Shown here: piece by piece, positions 1-9,956 of the stretch | Layout of the letters: every line of letters begins with the position of its first letter | How positions within the stretch are numbered: the first letter of the stretch is position 1 | Assembly: GCF_000611645.1 (NCBI RefSeq) | Contig: NW_014013207.1 | Coordinates: forward strand, 7,274-27,903 | Length of the DNA stretch: 20,630 bases | Direction: 5' to 3' | From: Monoraphidium neglectum | Taxonomy: Eukaryota; Chlorophyta; Chlorophyceae; Sphaeropleales; Selenastraceae | The notes under the pieces: model-generated | The model's input: only the letters and a program-made list of their open reading frames with translations | Told to the model about the DNA's origin: nothing | The model's database searches: none | Program-made: the position numbers and the translations under genes

Positions 1-1324
1 CCCCTACCCTGCCGCCAGCCGCACCTCGTGGGCATCCTGCAGCTGCCGAAGCATCTTCTCGGCCTCACGCCGCCGCGCGCCGGCGCCCGGAGGCGTGGCC
101 TCCAGGGCGCGGTGGCTGGCGGCCTGCAGGCGGTACAGCACCTCGTGCGCCTCGCGCAGCTGGCCTGACAACGCGTCGTTGGCAGCATGCATCTGCAGGG
201 GGGCACGGCCCGGGGGCCGGGCATGGCGGTGCCGCGCATGTCAGTTGAGCGCTCATTTCAGCCACTTGGGCAGATGAGAGCAGAGGTGTGCACAGGTCAA
301 AGCCCCGTGCCAGGCTCATGACGTCCACCCCTTGACCTGAGTGTACTGCGCCACAAGGTCGTCGTACCGCCCCTCAAGGTGGCGGTACTTGCGGCGCAAG
401 CGGCCCGCATGGCCCAGCAGCGCGTCGGTGACTGTTGCACGCGCCGCACGCTCGTCACGGAGCGAGGCGCGCGACTCCTGCAGGGTTGTCGGCCCATGTG
501 CACAGGGTTGTTGAGAACCATGCCCTTGGGGACATGGACAGGAGACGCATGCACACAAAACAATTCACTGTGCAGACAGCTGATATATGCAACACGAGGT
601 GGTCAGAAAGAACAGTGTTGAGCAGCTGTGCTTTCGGGCCACCTGCGACAGCGCCCCTGAGGTCCCCTTCCGGGGGCCCCACCTTGAGCTGTGCCAGCAG
701 GCGCTCGTCACGCCGTGCCAGCGGCGCCGCCTCTGCGCGCCGCTGCAGCGCGCGCAGCTCGCCCTGCAGCGCATCGCGCTCCGCCAGCACCCCGCGCAGC
801 CGCTCCGACACGTCGCTCGCCGCCACCGCTGCCGCCTGCACTGCCGCCTGCGCCTCCACCAGCAACGGCGCTGCGGCCGCATGAGCACTGCCCACTGCCG
901 CACAGGACGACACAGCCGCCTGACCACGGCCGACCTGCTGCACTACGGGGCCCACTGTCGCCTCCACGTGCTGCAGGTGGTGCTCCGCCGCCTCCAACGC
1001 ACGGAACGCCTCCACCTGCTCCGCCTGCAGTGAATGGGTGCACGTTGAGGGGGGCTTCAGGAGGGGTGTTCAGGAGGGGAAGACTGCGCAGAAAACGGAG
1101 GGGCATCGCACAGCACGCTGAGTCTAGAGGAAGCACCAGCAGAGAGAACTGCATCTGCGATGAGCGGCAATAAACGCCAACAGCGACGGGCCGCACATCC
1201 ACCTGCCACGCATCGGATTGGCGCCGCGCCGCCGCCGCCCGCTCAAGGAGCCGCCGCATGCTGCTCTCAAGAGGCTCCTCCTCGGCCGCATTGGACGGGC
1301 ACACGCCGGGAGCTCTGATTGGCA

Positions 1325-1358
<34 letters not shown>

Positions 1359-2791
1359 CTGCTGCAGCTGCTGCTGCTGCTGTTGCTGCTGCAGCTGCTG
1401 CTGCTGCTGCTGGCGCCGCAGCTGCTCCTCAAGCCGCTGCTTCACAGCTGCTGCCTCAGCCTCGGCCTGCACCGCAGCTGTCCTGGCCGCGTCTGCGCGT
1501 GCCTGGGCCTCCTCCAGCATGCGTTGAAGCTCCTCGTTGGCCGCCGACAATCCCAGGTTCTCCTCCTCCTGAAGCACGGGGGTGGGGGAGAGGACAGTGG
1601 GCGTGACAAGGGGCGACAATGCCGTGAGCTCCCGTCCTGTGTGCAAGTTGCTGTGCCCGGGGCCACTCAGTGTGTCACTAGACACACTGCCAGCCATGCG
1701 GTTGCCCCAAACGCTGCAATGTCACCCCAGATCCGCACACCAGCATGCTGAAGGTGCGCGCAGCCTCGTCTGCCTCCCTCGCTGCAATGTCCAGCTGCGG
1801 GTGGGGGAAGCGGTGTTGGCCAGCATGGGCGATCCGTGGCGGCGCACACGCTGGCCTTGCAATCATACCATATTGCTTCCGGGTTGGACAACTTGACTTC
1901 AAGGCACAGGCGCGTCCTGGATGGGTTGGCACACCCCTCACGTCCATGTCACCTCGCCACAACCCATTGTCAAAGCTCACCTCTGCCTCCCTCAACAGCT
2001 CAATCTCCTTGCGCAGCTGCCTGCCCTCTGCAGCCGCATCGATCAGCCCAGCGAGCTCATGCCGCGCTGGCGTTGGCGCAGGGCCGGCCTGTGCACCAGC
2101 GCTTTGCATCCACGCATGCAGGTTGGGTGCGGCTGCCGGGCCTGAGACTGCGGGATGTGCGGAGAGGTGGGTGCTCTTATGCCGATTGCAGCAGTACGGC
2201 ACGGGCAAACATTTAGGGTGGGCGAACGCAGAGTTCATGTGTATGTCCTCTACAGCACCCCCCCCCCCCACCTTCAAACACACATGCGCACACACACAGC
2301 GCCCGCTGGGCACGGCGCACCTGGTGTCGCTGCGGCCTCTGCAGCGGCCGCACTGATCACCGCCGCCTCGACCGCCTCAATCATTGTGGCACACTCCTGC
2401 GGCGTGGCCGGCGCGTCACCCACAGCAGCGCCACGCATGGCCGGCACAGTGAGCTGAGGCGTAGCCCCTTGGTCGCCGTGCACGGCGGCGCGGCGCACCG
2501 CCGGCGATCGCACGTCGCCTGCGCCCTGCCGGCGTTTGCCGTCGTGTCCGGGCTGCAGCGCCTTGCCAATGGCGGGCTCGTGCACGGCATCTCGACGCCA
2601 TTTGGTTGGGCTGCAGTCGCCCTGCAGGATTGCAGGTGCCGGGGGCTGGTGCTGGTTGGGCGGCACGTCGCTGTGCGCACAGGGGCAGACATGCGCGCAG
2701 TTTGACGGCGAGTGCGCTCTGCTCGTGCAGAGATGTATCCTTGATCCATCAAGGTCTGTGCCATGCTCCCGCGACAGCCCTTGCGCACCAT
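1..2791 (-). CDS. Coiled-coil protein with polyglutamine tract (partial, 3' end off the left edge)
   Basis: Multi-exon gene on the minus strand. Supported exons in transcription order are 2621-2321, 2147-1981, 1794-1741, 1568-1203, 1024-683, 477-337 and 192-8. All join at GT-AG borders with phase kept, giving about 518 codons. After a disordered Ala/Pro-rich start, the joined protein is an almost continuous Glu/Arg/Ala/Leu-rich coiled coil (for example REAELDIAAREADEAARTF, then MLEEENLGLSAANEELQ). It is broken by a tract of 6, 8 and 13 Gln separated by single Leu. Coiled-coil continuity across six introns is the main evidence. At the left edge the frame reads GGGTAG, which is either a stop codon or a donor (GG|GTAGGGG). 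The 5' end is unresolved. An exon 2791-2681 starting at an ATG would splice in phase through a short 59-nt intron; an uninterrupted frame from ATG 2915 is the alternative. No family recognised. A structural or scaffold role is inference. Confidence 0.6.
1323..1412 (-). repeat. Interrupted CAG/CTG microsatellite encoding polyGln
   Basis: CTG repeats on the plus strand (CAG on the coding strand), interrupted by TTG and CAG units. They lie inside an exon of the coiled-coil gene. Read on the minus strand they give runs of 6, 8 and 13 Gln separated by Leu. The occasional CAA codons and the Leu interruptions would be expected to slow slippage. Confidence 0.9.
2258..2269. repeat. C12 homopolymer in an intron
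   Basis: Twelve consecutive C on the plus strand, within the intron 2148-2320 of the coiled-coil gene. On the transcribed strand it is a G-run well upstream of the acceptor. It is a likely length-variable or sequencing-error-prone site. Confidence 0.8.
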
Positions 2792-3179
2792 AGCATCCAG
2801 AATATTTCCAAGCAAATAACCGAGCGTCGGCCAGCAAATCGCGCGGCGTTGTCGTGAGGCACCGATCTACTGTGGAGGAGCCTCGATCATCGCATTTAGC
2901 TGTGTAAAGCAACATGTGACCATTGTTGGTCGATGCCAAGTGGCCCTTGGGCCTGACAGCAAGCTGCCATTTCGAATTGCGCCCGCCTGCCTCTCCCTGC
3001 ATCCCTCATGTCGGTGCGCTTGTGTGCGTGCCGTCGTGCTAGAATATAGCCGTGAGGTAAATCTCAGCACGTTTAACAGCCTGCGTACGATGCTCCAATA
3101 GTTTCCGGAAGTTTGTGCAGTCTATGTTTTGACGCCCGGCAACGTGTTGAAAGCCTGGGGGTTCGAAGGATTGAGGAAG
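2792..3179. other. Divergent intergenic region
   Basis: Lies between the probable 5' end of the minus-strand coiled-coil gene and the ATG of the first protease-inhibitor gene, so it should hold both promoters. It is less GC-rich than its surroundings. An AATATAG stretch near 3043 is only a weak TATA candidate. A minus-strand frame stays open through most of it, so part could be 5' exon of the coiled-coil gene. No convincing gene of its own. Confidence 0.4.
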
Positions 3180-4350
3180 ATGTCAAATAATGTTCTCGTG
3201 GCGCTTGTAGGGGCGTGCATTTGCTCGACAATCGCAGGTGTCCAGGTGCGCCATGTGCATCAGTGCAAGAGCGTGACACCCGCTGGCCCACTCACACCAC
3301 CGGCCTGTTGCGTTGTGGTGCGAACGTGCTGCGCCCTTCCAAACATCAAGTACACGCGTTGAATTTGCCCGTCCTTAGGCCCGCCGGCCTCTGTGCATCG
3401 ACGGTGCTGTTGGATGCCGCGAAGTCGCAGCAGCCGTTTTGCCCCAGCCCGCCGCCGGTGCGACCTTGACGCCGAGCAAGACGTCGTGGCCCGAGATGGT
3501 GCGCATGGGGGGGGAAGCAATCCAGTGGGTCGAGATGTCATCAAACGGGCGCTGCCATAATGTCTATTGCAGCGTGTGATGGAGCACAGCGTTTGTAGAG
3601 TGCCCACAGCTGCTCGATGGTAGGTAAAACTGCAGAGCGCCACAACTGTTTCGCAACAGGTCGGCAAACGCGTTCAGGTGGCCAAGCTGGCCATCAAGAG
3701 CGAAAGACCGGACCTGATTGTTCAGGTCAGAGCAAGACCTGGCAGATGGGTGGTACGTATGGCGGCAAGGCACTGGGGAAGGCAGCAAGAAAGGCGCCAT
3801 GGTTTGCCCATCCTCCAAGCTCCAACTCAGGGCTCTTGCCTGCTGATTGCGCAAAAGTATGCACCTTTGATGAATTGCAGCGCGTGTCTAGCACTTGTGT
3901 GCATATGACAGGCTCGAGCCTTATTTTCACACTGATTTCTGACCGATGCAGCTGGGCTGTATGTGTACCATGTGCGTTGCCGTACATGCCCTACCTGCAG
4001 CCAACTGATGCTCTCACGGTCTCACAGTCCACTGACGGCCCCACCTGGCGTGTTCCTGGGCCTGCAGGTGGTGCCGCCTGACAGCGCAGTGACGATGGAG
4101 TTCCGCGATGACAGGGGTGAGTGAGGTCAGGCATTACTTCAGGGGGACGTGGAAGGTGAACGGTGTCTATCCTGCAATTCCTCCAGTGACTAGGCAACTT
4201 GTGCACGGAAGCAGCCCTCTGGGGGAAGCAGCCCTATCCTGGTCAACAAGTAAACCTTCCCGTGATTTGCTGTATGCGTGTGCTCACAATGCAGTTCGTC
4301 TGTACGCCGACTACCAGGCCATTGTGACCAAGGTTCCCATCATTGGCTAG
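3180..4350 (+). CDS. Secreted potato-inhibitor-I family serine protease inhibitor (copy A)
   Basis: Five exons: 3180-3245, 3448-3498, 3660-3725, 4068-4116 and 4295-4350. They join with phases 0, 0, 0 and 1 into a 95-residue protein. Residues 1 to about 22 are a hydrophobic signal peptide. The domain then starts with the family's SWPE motif (Trp36) followed by VGK. The reactive-site loop is SAVTMEFRDDRVRLY, and the protein ends in PIIG. In barley CI-2 of this family (Pfam potato inhibitor I, MEROPS I13), the scissile bond is Met-Glu in a near-identical loop; by alignment P1 is Met71 and P1' Glu72. Met at P1 suggests chymotrypsin, elastase or subtilisin-like targets; that is inference. No Cys occurs after the signal peptide, as in CI-2. 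The start is the first ATG of a frame with no upstream ATG. A paralogue follows 1.4 kb downstream on the same strand. Confidence 0.88.
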
Positions 4351-5713
4351 GCAGCAGGGCCCCCTGCCTTTGGTCACACTCTCGCTGGGTACTTGTGGAC
4401 GCACCGAAGTGCTCATATGCAATACACATGCGCAGAGACAGCATCAGGAAGCATAGTTCCGCGGCACGCTGCGTGTCAGCAGCAGGTGGCATTCCACCCT
4501 CAACAATCCTATGCAAACTGTGATGACAAATGTGTCAGTTGCTGTAGTGCTTGCAACTTGTGGGCATCTCACAAGCACGCTCACACCGCAGGATGGCGCA
4601 GCCAAGCCACCCTGCTGACATTGTGTGACGTACAGTCTCCATGTGCGTGGGCGACCCCAGGGACTGCCGGCCCTGTCACCAGCCGTGGCAGGGCCCACCG
4701 CGCACGGCACGCATGTGTGTTCTTGAGGGTATGAACAACGGTACATAAAATTACACAGCGTGCGTGCTGCCAGTGCTTCAGATTTTCAACTTTGTCCTTG
4801 CAGAAGCAAACCTCCAGCAGTTCGAAGCGCTGGCGGGTGCGGGGGTTGTCCCCGCAGTAACAAGTGTGATGGGACCGACGACAATAGCAAGTGCAACTAA
4901 TAACTACCACCAACCATCAGAGGTGCGTGGCACAAAGTGGCACACGTTGTACAGTACAGTAGTATAGTGGTCATCAGAGACTTGAGAATTGGAATGTCCC
5001 ATGGAGTCGGGCGTTTATGCAATGCCAGCAGCTCTTAGAACACGGAGGATGAGTCGGTGGTTGCTGGCTGGTGAGTAAGACACCGACGATTATGTGAACT
5101 TTATGTGCCTGGCACATCCAGCAACTGTGTTCGCACGCAGCCTGCATCCAGGAACCAAGATTGCCGCCAGGTGGAACTCGCTTGATCAGGTGTCATTGAT
5201 GGGGCCGAAACATACACACTTGATTCTGATCGCCCTAACACGCTTCGCAGCACCTACGGGACACAAGCAACTGTTGCCCTCAATCAAAGCAAGCTGTACT
5301 TCCTGCTGCTGGCTGGTATCGGCTTGCTTTGTGTGTAGCTTTGGTTGCTTTTTGAAATGGCCTTGGGCTGGGTATCTCGGCGCTAGATGACCAAGTTGTC
5401 CGAGGCCGCCAAGGTACCGTAAACCCGCTGTGCCGGCCGTCCGAGGCCATGTCAATGCTAAACCGCCACGCCCAACGTTCCCACCTGGCGCGGCACCATT
5501 ATGTTCGCAGGTTTTATATGTGTACACGCCTGCATAAACCTGGGAAATCGCCTCTGTTTCACTCTTCGACCACTGCTTTGAGCCGAGGATCTCAGGATCG
5601 GTCTTATTGTACTGAGGTACTGTACTGTATCATCTTATCATTGTACCGGTACTGTACGTACTCAACTTACAAAACGCAGTGACTGTTCTCCCGCGCTCAC
5701 AACATACGCGTCC
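4351..5713. other. Long intergenic stretch between the two inhibitor genes
   Basis: 1.36 kb holding the 3' region of inhibitor A and the promoter of inhibitor B. No frame here continues into recognisable protein. I looked for a third inhibitor copy (SWPE, VTM-acidic-aromatic-R, VRL and P-x-I-G motifs) and found none. One short open stretch at 4764-4967, preceded by an acceptor-like TTGTCCTTGCAG, is not supported by anything else. The last 110 bases are rich in GTAC (separate entry). Confidence 0.5.
5609..5661 (+). promoter_or_regulatory. Cluster of seven GTAC cores upstream of inhibitor B
   Basis: GTAC occurs at 5609, 5617, 5622, 5643, 5649, 5654 and 5658, within 53 bases, starting about 105 bases before the ATG at 5714. 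GTAC is the core bound by SBP-domain transcription factors. In Chlamydomonas it is the core of copper-response elements bound by CRR1. The density is directly visible; the regulatory meaning is inference. GTAC is palindromic, so the cluster has no inherent direction. Confidence 0.45.
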
Positions 5714-6880
5714 ATGGCTTCCAAAACTGCGCTGGTACTTCTGTTGGCGGCCTGCCTCGCCGCGGAGTTGGTGCGCCATTGTAGCGTGCTTGAGCTGGCG
5801 CGCATTCATGGGGATCGCAACCTCACACGGCTTGCCACAATAGATGCCCGGCGGGAAGTTATCTCGTGTTTGTCAATGCAACCTCAGGCTGGCCTTGCCC
5901 TGCTGCCACGCCTGTCTCACTTCTCAACTGCCAATGGCCAATGAATTTCCGTCAGGACATGCAAACGATCAGCAGGCCCCAGGACACGCAATTGCATCGC
6001 CGCCCACGTCTTGGCCAAAGCTGGTAAGCTGGGTGGGTGAGGGGGTGCCAAACTGCGGTGGATTGTAAGTTGTCACTGGATGAGCGTGCATCGCGACGAC
6101 TCGGCATACGTATGCAATGTAGTTTTTCGATGGAATCTTGAATCAATAGGTCAGGCACAATTGTGAACCGGCCCCAACCCAGTGCTGGCAAGCAGAAAGC
6201 ACTGCACCGTGCCAATTGCTTTCCCGAGTGTTGATGCTGCACACAGGCAGCTTGTTGCACGCGTCCACAAGCCCTTGCTTCGCCAACACCCTGAAACCAT
6301 GGTGCGTAGCCGCGCACCTTCACCTGCTCGTGTCCATCCTGATACGCGTGCAGCTCTGCCCCTTTCTCCTCGTTTTCAGGTGGGCAAGTCTGCTGATGTG
6401 GCCAGGGACAGGATCCTCAAGGACCGTCCTGACTTGAACGTGCAGGTGGTGGGCGGAGGCGCGTGAGCTTGCACCTGAGAGGGTGCGTGGGATGAGAGAA
6501 GTTTGGTGGCCAGCAGGGAGTGGGCTTGCCTTAGATATGCGCCCTTGCTACACCCCCGCTTGTGGGAAGCAAACACACGGCCTGAAATTCCCACTGCTCA
6601 CCCCAGACTGTGCCAGCGGGCTCTGCGGTGACGATGGACTACCGTGAAGACAGGGGTGAGGCACTGCAAGGCAGGCGCAGCCTTGCAGCCCTCGTGACTG
6701 GTGCGCTGCTGAAGCAAATGATCTTATTATTGTGGAATCACTTGTTGTCAGCCTGCAATGAATCTGTCGGCTTGCGTTCTCGTCCTTAACCCACGCCCCC
6801 GCCTTGCCCTGATTGCCATGCCAGTCCGTCTGTTCCTGGATGAGAGGCAGCGCGTCGGCCAGCCGCCGACAATTGGTTAG
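5714..6880 (+). CDS. Secreted potato-inhibitor-I family serine protease inhibitor (copy B)
   Basis: Five exons: 5714-5770, 5976-6023, 6380-6445, 6607-6655 and 6825-6880. They give a 91-residue protein. The signal peptide begins MASKTALVLLLAACLA. The domain follows with TSWPKL (Trp32), VGK, the reactive loop SAVTMDYREDRVRLF, and the terminus PPTIG. By alignment with CI-2 and eglin, P1 is Met67 and P1' Asp68. Exons 3, 4 and 5 have exactly the lengths and phases of copy A (66, 49 and 56 nt). The 56-residue domains share 30 identical positions, so the pair arose by tandem duplication and has since diverged. The start ATG sits in a good context (CCATGG). The exon 2 acceptor is ambiguous by one codon (5973 or 5976). 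Probable role: defence against microbial proteases, or control of secreted proteases (inference from the family). The GTAC cluster directly upstream hints at regulation that copy A may lack. Confidence 0.88.
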
Positions 6881-7698
6881 GCCACAGGCGCGCGGTGGGA
6901 CCGCGGTGCCGATTGCCGATTGTGTGCCAACCTGGATTGTGGTTGCTCCGCTGTCAGACCTCACGTGCTATGGCTGAGTCGTTACCCAGAAAGAAGTGCA
7001 TGACAGGTGTCACAGTAGCTATGCCGTCGGTATCAACGGCTGGCCCCAGGCCCTGCAAACAGTGTCTGCAAATTAGTGCACTGAGGTGTTGTTTTGCAAA
7101 ACTGACCGCCTTCACAAGCAAACAGATGCACAAACAAGTTTGTGCATCTACGCAATGCATGATTGCCTGGCCGCTTCCCAAACATGTCCAGAAACGTGAG
7201 CAATGGCAGGAAAACAGGGGTAATTGACTGGAAGAATCGAGCAAATCAGCGATCCGTCGGTTGAGTGCTGACAATACGTAGTTGATTGAACAACAAGCAA
7301 TGAAAAGGGGTTGGAGGTCAACACGTTTTGCAGTCATGAATGTTGTTGACAAATGAGGGACCCTGCAACAAACATTGGCGATTGGGCGAACGAGGGCAGG
7401 CGCACTGCAGCATGCACCACGCGTCAGGAGCCTGCACAAAACTCAACGCTCTGGCGCCCACACATCACAATAACCCAACGCAACCCAGGACGCCCTGCCT
7501 TCCAGACACTCTCTTGCAATGAGGCGCAGCAACGACAGCCAGCACGAGTGATAGCGTGCAATTGGGCACGCCGACTCTTGTACATCTTGCCACTAGACAC
7601 ATCCACTCGCACCGGGGATCCGTCTACAGCCGTAGGTAGGGGCCCCACTGGGTGGTTGTCACGATGAACAGAGGGCAGCCCTGCCTTATGCCGATGCA
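6881..7698. other. Convergent intergenic region
   Basis: Lies between the stop codon of inhibitor B (plus) and the stop codon of the membrane-protein gene (minus), so it should hold two 3' UTRs. Several short frames are open on both strands but none has coding character or splice support. The only structure seen is the hairpin at 7124-7149. No TGTAA signal was found close to either stop. Confidence 0.5.
7124..7149. repeat. Perfect 12-bp inverted repeat with 2-base spacer
   Basis: Arms AGATGCACAAAC (7124-7135) and GTTTGTGCATCT (7138-7149) are perfect reverse complements around the spacer AA. It lies about 245 bases after the stop of inhibitor B. It could form a stable hairpin in a 3' UTR, or be a footprint of a small inverted-repeat element. 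The function is unknown. Confidence 0.75.
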
Positions 7699-9518
7699 TC
7701 AGGCAGGTGCAGTCAGTGTTGCGCGCAGCTGCAGCTGTGAAGTGAGCCCCCAGCCCGCCACCACCAGCATAAGCAGCAAGGCCGCATGCGAATGGGGCGC
7801 GATGGTGGTGCCGTCTGCGAGGCTCTCAAGCTCCAGCAGCAGCACCGGGCCACGCAGCTTCAGGGTCACGTAGCCGCGCTCACCGCCGTTGCGGCTTTCC
7901 AGCCTGCTGCCGCCGCTATGGCTGCTGATGCTGCCGTCTTCGTCGCAAATGCTGCTGCCAGTGCCGTCCCGCGCGACAGCGGCAGCGGCAGCGGCGCCCC
8001 CGCTGCCCGCACTGGCAGCGCCGCCGCTGCCCAGGGCCGCGCCGCCTTGGCTGTGGGAGCGGGTGTGTTGCACTTCAGCGCCGCGCACTCCAAGGTCCTC
8101 GCGGCCGGCCCACTGCTGCACGTACCGCACCTTGCTGGACAGCTCACTGATATAGGCGCAGTACAGCGGCAGCAGGCAGCCACACAGCAGCTGCACGAAC
8201 ACGACCAGGAGCTCCGCCGCCGCAGGGGGGCAGGCCGGCGTGACGTCGTGGGCCCCAGGGAACAGCAGCGCGGTGGACACTGCGGCAGTGCCACGTGTGG
8301 CGGCCAAGTTTCAGATTGTGCGGCTCGGGGCACAATGGCAGCCGTCCTCCCAATAGCTGCGGGATTCATTGAGCCACGGGTGCTGATCGCAACCACACAG
8401 ACCGAGGCGCTCGCTGCAATGTCTCCCCTCTCCTGTCGTCACCAGCCAGCATTCGGCTGGTAGCTCCCCTGCTTCGCTCACCATGGAAGAGCCCGTCCAG
8501 TGTGTCGTGAGCCAGGTGCAGAACCGTGCCCAGGTGGCGCCGCACCTCCAGCAAGCGAGTGACATAGCGCAGCGCGTCCCCGCCGAGCCCCCTGGCTATG
8601 GCGAAGTCCAGCAGCTGAAAAGGTAGCGCGAGCCTGAAGGGCAGCTGCAGGCCCAAGGGCTGCAGCACCAGCCGCCCAATGCCCGTGCAGGCAAGCACCG
8701 CCTGCATCACCGACCCGCGCGGTGCCGTTGCGGCTGCGGCGCCAGCGCCAGCAGCCTGCAGGGCGTCGGCGGCCAGCATCGCCTGCAGGCCACGCTGCGA
8801 CATGAAGCCGGCCGCAGAGTGCAGGACGCGCACAGCGCACGTCAGCGGGAGACGTGCTGAGGCGTACGCGCGCGGCGCGCACAGCATGACACCCAGCTGC
8901 AGCAGGCAGGCGCCCAGCAGAAGCGCGACGGCTTTGTGGCCGGCTCCGCCGTCACGGCTGGCCATTAGTAGCGTCTGGCTGGCGCTAAATGCCAGGAAGG
9001 CCGCGTCCACCTGTACGGGGTTGGGAATAAGGCGGCGGGGCGAGTGCAACCCAGGAGGTTGGGAGCAGGCAGGGTGGATGAGCCTCGCCGACTAGGAGCA
9101 GGGCGACGTTCTGCTGCGAGCACGGCAGCGATTGTGGCAACTGCCAAGCACCACGCGCACGTGAACTCGTCCCGCCGTTGGCAACACTATTGATGCCAGA
9201 CACGCCCAGCACTGGGGCCCCACACACCTGTGCGAGGTCAGACCGCAGGCGCCAGTTCCAGTAGGAGCGCTCCAGCGCACCCGGCAATGCCCTGAGCGCC
9301 ACCATCCCAGGTGCCCCGCTGCCCCTGGCCGGAATGGGAGAGGCTGAACTGCTGCCCTCGGTTGGACCCCGCTGTGGGACCTGTGCCGCCTCCTCCACGG
9401 CGGCTGGGGCCACGTCCAGGATGAGCAGGGGGGTCACAACAACCCGTGCGCCGTGCTGCGCAATCGGCTCGCCAGTGTCGGGTCCAAGCCCCAATTGCGG
9501 GCCATGTGGTGCTGCCAT
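7699..9518 (-). CDS. Unrecognised multi-pass membrane protein
   Basis: Three exons in transcription order: 9518-9228, 9010-8482 and 8279-7699. They join at GT-AG with phases 0 and 1 into 466 residues. Residues 1-90 are Pro/Ala/Gly-rich and probably cytosolic, ending in an aromatic motif ERSYWNWRLRSDLAQ. Hydrophobic segments are clear at about 124-142, 297-317 and 438-456, with weaker ones at 100-112 and 215-245. A Gly/Ala/Ser-rich low-complexity linker (about residues 340-400) lies between the last two strong segments. It resembles the many lineage-specific membrane proteins of green algae, but I cannot assign a family, substrate or membrane. It is transcribed divergently from the gene at 9957 and converges with inhibitor B. 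The start is the first ATG in frame with exon 1; the stop is TGA at 7701-7699. Confidence 0.65.
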
Positions 9519-9956
9519 CACGAGGCGACAGAGAGTACCGTATACTATGCGGCTACCAGAGGACCATGACGGCCACCGGGCCGAGCAAAGCAGGGCACGC
9601 ACTCATGCAGCAGATTCAAAGACTGGCCAGGTGCGCGATGATCGAAGAAGGCCCATGGCTAGAAGAAGACTCGAAGCTTCGCGGTGCGGCGAATGACACA
9701 TCCATTGATTTGCCTTGCTGCCAGCGCAGATCAGCCTGGCCTACCGTCGGTAGATCGACCCAATCTTGCCCCTGGAATCCAGCGGCAGCGATTCTGCATC
9801 TATATATACGGTACACTCTCTCTAGCCTGCAGCGTTTGACAGCGTTCAGTCCAGGCTTCGTCGTCGGCGACACCGGCATCCCAACAGCGCCTCACCCCTC
9901 GCTGCTCGTCGGACCCACAGCACCACTGTCGCAAGCAACGGGCAGACCCCTGTGAC
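9519..9956. promoter_or_regulatory. Bidirectional promoter region with TATATATA at 9801-9808
   Basis: 438 bases between two divergent start codons (9518 minus, 9957 plus). The palindromic TATATATA at 9801-9808 is a plausible TATA box. For the plus gene it predicts transcription starting near 9830 and a 5' UTR of about 125 nt. Being symmetric, it could also serve the minus gene with a UTR of about 250 nt. The region just downstream is rich in CTCTC. Which gene uses it cannot be told from sequence. Confidence 0.4.

Noticed and set aside
708..1697. 329-codon open frame on the minus strand
   Set aside because: Its middle (1203-1568) is a true exon, but both ends are introns or a wrong frame of the next exon. 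The joined coiled-coil model explains the sequence better.
1218..1751. PolyLeu, polyCys and polyAla frames on the plus strand
   Set aside because: Antisense readings of the CAG repeat in the coiled-coil gene.
3150..3180. GGGTTCGAAGG resembling a tRNA T-loop
   Set aside because: No acceptor stem, D-arm or anticodon arm can be drawn around it.
4764..4967. Possible exon between the inhibitors (acceptor-like site, then ANLQQFEALAGAGVV)
   Set aside because: No donor, partner exon, start context or family motif could be linked to it. Retained only as a note on the intergenic entry.
4351..5713. Degenerate third inhibitor copy
   Set aside because: Searched by eye for each conserved motif in all plus frames and found none.
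7050..7160. Hairpin as a tRNA or CRISPR-type repeat
   Set aside because: A single hairpin with no repeats at regular spacing, no cas-like genes, and a eukaryotic context.
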